6,731 bases of DNA, from NCBI GenBank assembly GCA_029777755.1, contig JAKORQ010000593.1:1-6731 (forward strand), read 5' to 3'. Positions 5,803 through 6,731 of this stretch are shown here, piece after piece (positions within the stretch are counted from its first letter, which is position 1; the number at the start of each line of letters is the position of its first letter). The position numbers and the translations under genes were made by a program. The stretch is from Planctomycetota bacterium. GTDB lineage: Bacteria; Planctomycetota; Phycisphaerae; Tepidisphaerales; Tepidisphaeraceae. The notes below the pieces were generated by a model. It did not search any database, was not told the origin of the DNA, and saw only the letters and a program-made list of their open reading frames with translations.

Positions 5803-5857
5803 GCAGATTCATCTGCGTGGATCTGTGTTTATCTGCGGTTCGTTAATTCTGTGGTTC
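5803..5857 (-). repeat. degenerate CAGAT-type short tandem repeat
   Basis: Read on the minus strand from 5857 to 5809, near-tandem units of 10-11 bases appear: ACCGCAGATAA, ACACAGATCC, ACGCAGATGA, preceded by a diverged ACCACAGAATTAA. The low-coordinate end pairs as GCAGAT/ATCTGC (5803-5816). From general familiarity, this CACAGAT/GCAGAT string is a common dispersed intergenic repeat in environmental bacterial genomes and often yields false translations like INTDPRR. It begins 16 bases downstream of the sulfatase-like stop codon at 5874. Function unknown. Confidence 0.55.
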
Positions 5858-5873
5858 CCAGTCCTTTTGAGTG

Positions 5874-6731
5874 CTATGCGCTGATCTTCAGCATGCGCAG
5901 GATCAGTTGATGGCGGTGGTCCATCACCGTTCCGCGGTAGCGCAGGTCGTTGGAGACGTCGGTGAAGACCGTCTCCGGCTTGCTCACGTCGAACAGCGAC
6001 TCCAGGCCATCGTCGCGTATGACGTACTGGAAATAGCGAGTGCGAAGCAATCGCCGGTCGGGCAGCTCGAGGATGGAGCTGTCGCGATGCTGGCGTGATT
6101 CGCCGGCCAGCACGGGGACGAAGCTCTTTCCCTGGATCTCCGGCGGGCGGGGAATGTCGACCAGCTCCAGCAGCGTGGGAACGATGTCGACAGCTTCCAC
6201 CATGGAGTTGCAGTGCAGCTCCGAGAGCACCATGTCGGCCGGCCCGCGCACGATCAGCGGAACCCGCGCCATCACGTCCGGAATCCATGTGCCCGACTCC
6301 TCCAGCAGCGGCCCGGCGAAGCGCCCGCGACCGGCGGTGTAGACCACCACCGTGTTCTGCGAAAGCTGTAGCCGCTCCAGTTCCTGTAGCAGTATCCCAA
6401 CGTGATGATCGATCTCGCTGATGGTGGCGTAATAGCCATGCTGCCACCGCCGAAGCTGATCCTCCTGCACGCCAAAGCGATCCATCAAATAGGGGAAGAT
6501 GTCCGGCAGGGGCAGTTTCTCCGGCTCGTACAGCGCCAGGAAACGCTGCGGCATCACCAGTGGATAGTGGAACGCGCGGAAGCCGACCTTGCAGAAGAAC
6601 GGCTGGCCGGTGCGTGCCTGCTGCTGAAGGAAGCCAAGCGCCCGCGAACCCACGAACGCATTGGGGGTGGAGTCCGGCGGCAGCGAATAAAACTGCCCGC
6701 CGCGTTCCCCCTGCACCAGCGCCGAGGAAAC
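5874..6731 (-). CDS. sulfatase-like protein, C-terminal part, N-terminus beyond window; second metal motif missing
   Basis: The reading frame is open through the right edge, so the visible 285 residues are the C-terminal part of a larger protein; an internal GTG at 6716 is not the likely start. The alkaline-phosphatase-fold sulfatase pattern is clear: PFFCKVGFRAFHYP at 44-57 with the conserved His55, GYYATISEIDHHVG at 99-112, NTVVVYT at 126-132, RVPLIVRGP at 156-164, VDIVPTLLEL at 181-190, and a C-terminal RTRYFQYVIRDDGLESLFDV at 230-249. Active members hydrolyse sulfate esters and often act in the periplasm. Where sulfatases carry S/T-D-H/N-G ligands for calcium, this protein reads T-A-G-R-G (132-136). 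The following Lys of the GxxK-type motif is also absent (GTWIPDV). It may therefore be catalytically inactive. The CxPSR modification site and any signal peptide lie outside the window. Confidence 0.85.
   Translation of the reverse strand, partial: VSSALVQGERGGQFYSLPPDSTPNAFVGSRALGFLQQQARTGQPFFCKVGFRAFHYPLVMPQRFLALYEPEKLPLPDIFPYLMDRFGVQEDQLRRWQHGYYATISEIDHHVGILLQELERLQLSQNTVVVYTAGRGRFAGPLLEESGTWIPDVMARVPLIVRGPADMVLSELHCNSMVEAVDIVPTLLELVDIPRPPEIQGKSFVPVLAGESRQHRDSSILELPDRRLLRTRYFQYVIRDDGLESLFDVSKPETVFTDVSNDLRYRGTVMDHRHQLILRMLKISA

Noticed and set aside
5809..6447. 212-codon minus-strand frame overlapping the sulfatase-like gene
   Set aside because: Out of frame with the sulfatase homology. 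Its Arg/Ala-rich sequence has no motif, and its tail is a translation of the CAGAT repeat.

Overview
The window reads as a piece of GC-rich bacterial chromosome carrying six protein-coding genes. Two of them run off the window edges. The gene mix points to a Planctomycetes/PVC-type bacterium: a sulfatase-family protein, a DUF481 barrel with an N-terminal small-beta extension, a DUF4380-like lipoprotein, a LeuD of the form with the longer central insert, and A/T-richer repeats between GC-rich genes. This assignment is inference from gene content and style; no rRNA or other marker is present.

Layout, left to right. On the minus strand, bases 431 to 1 encode the start of leuD (3-isopropylmalate dehydratase small subunit), preceded by a good sigma70-like promoter. 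Bases 1240-575 (minus) encode a YqaA/DedA-like (VTT domain) membrane protein. A 267-base gap follows, holding a C8/G8 tract, a hairpin and a degenerate GCGATTTT-type repeat. Bases 2491-1508 (minus) encode a secreted lipoprotein that resembles DUF4380. It is divergent from a plus-strand DUF481 outer-membrane barrel (2681-3694), and the 189 bases between them hold a candidate promoter and a perfect dyad. Bases 3695-4074 (380 bases) have no gene but contain a 112-base imperfect hairpin, a terminator-like stem-loop and a promoter. serA (D-3-phosphoglycerate dehydrogenase, 541 aa) runs plus from 4075 to 5700. It converges on the C-terminal part of a sulfatase-like protein (minus, 6731-5874). The 173 bases between those two hold a T-tract terminator candidate, a long hairpin and a CAGAT-type short tandem repeat.

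Functionally, leuD and serA are housekeeping amino-acid biosynthesis genes (leucine and serine), each apparently with its own promoter. The lipoprotein and the barrel are envelope proteins and may share a regulatory region. The genes do not form one operon or a recognisable pathway cluster.

I see no convincing new multi-gene system, CRISPR array, tRNA/rRNA or transposase. The most interesting points are the sulfatase-like protein, in which the usual metal-binding Asp-His/Asn of the second motif is replaced by Ala-Gly-Arg-Gly, and several strongly base-paired intergenic elements that may be dispersed repeats or structured RNAs.
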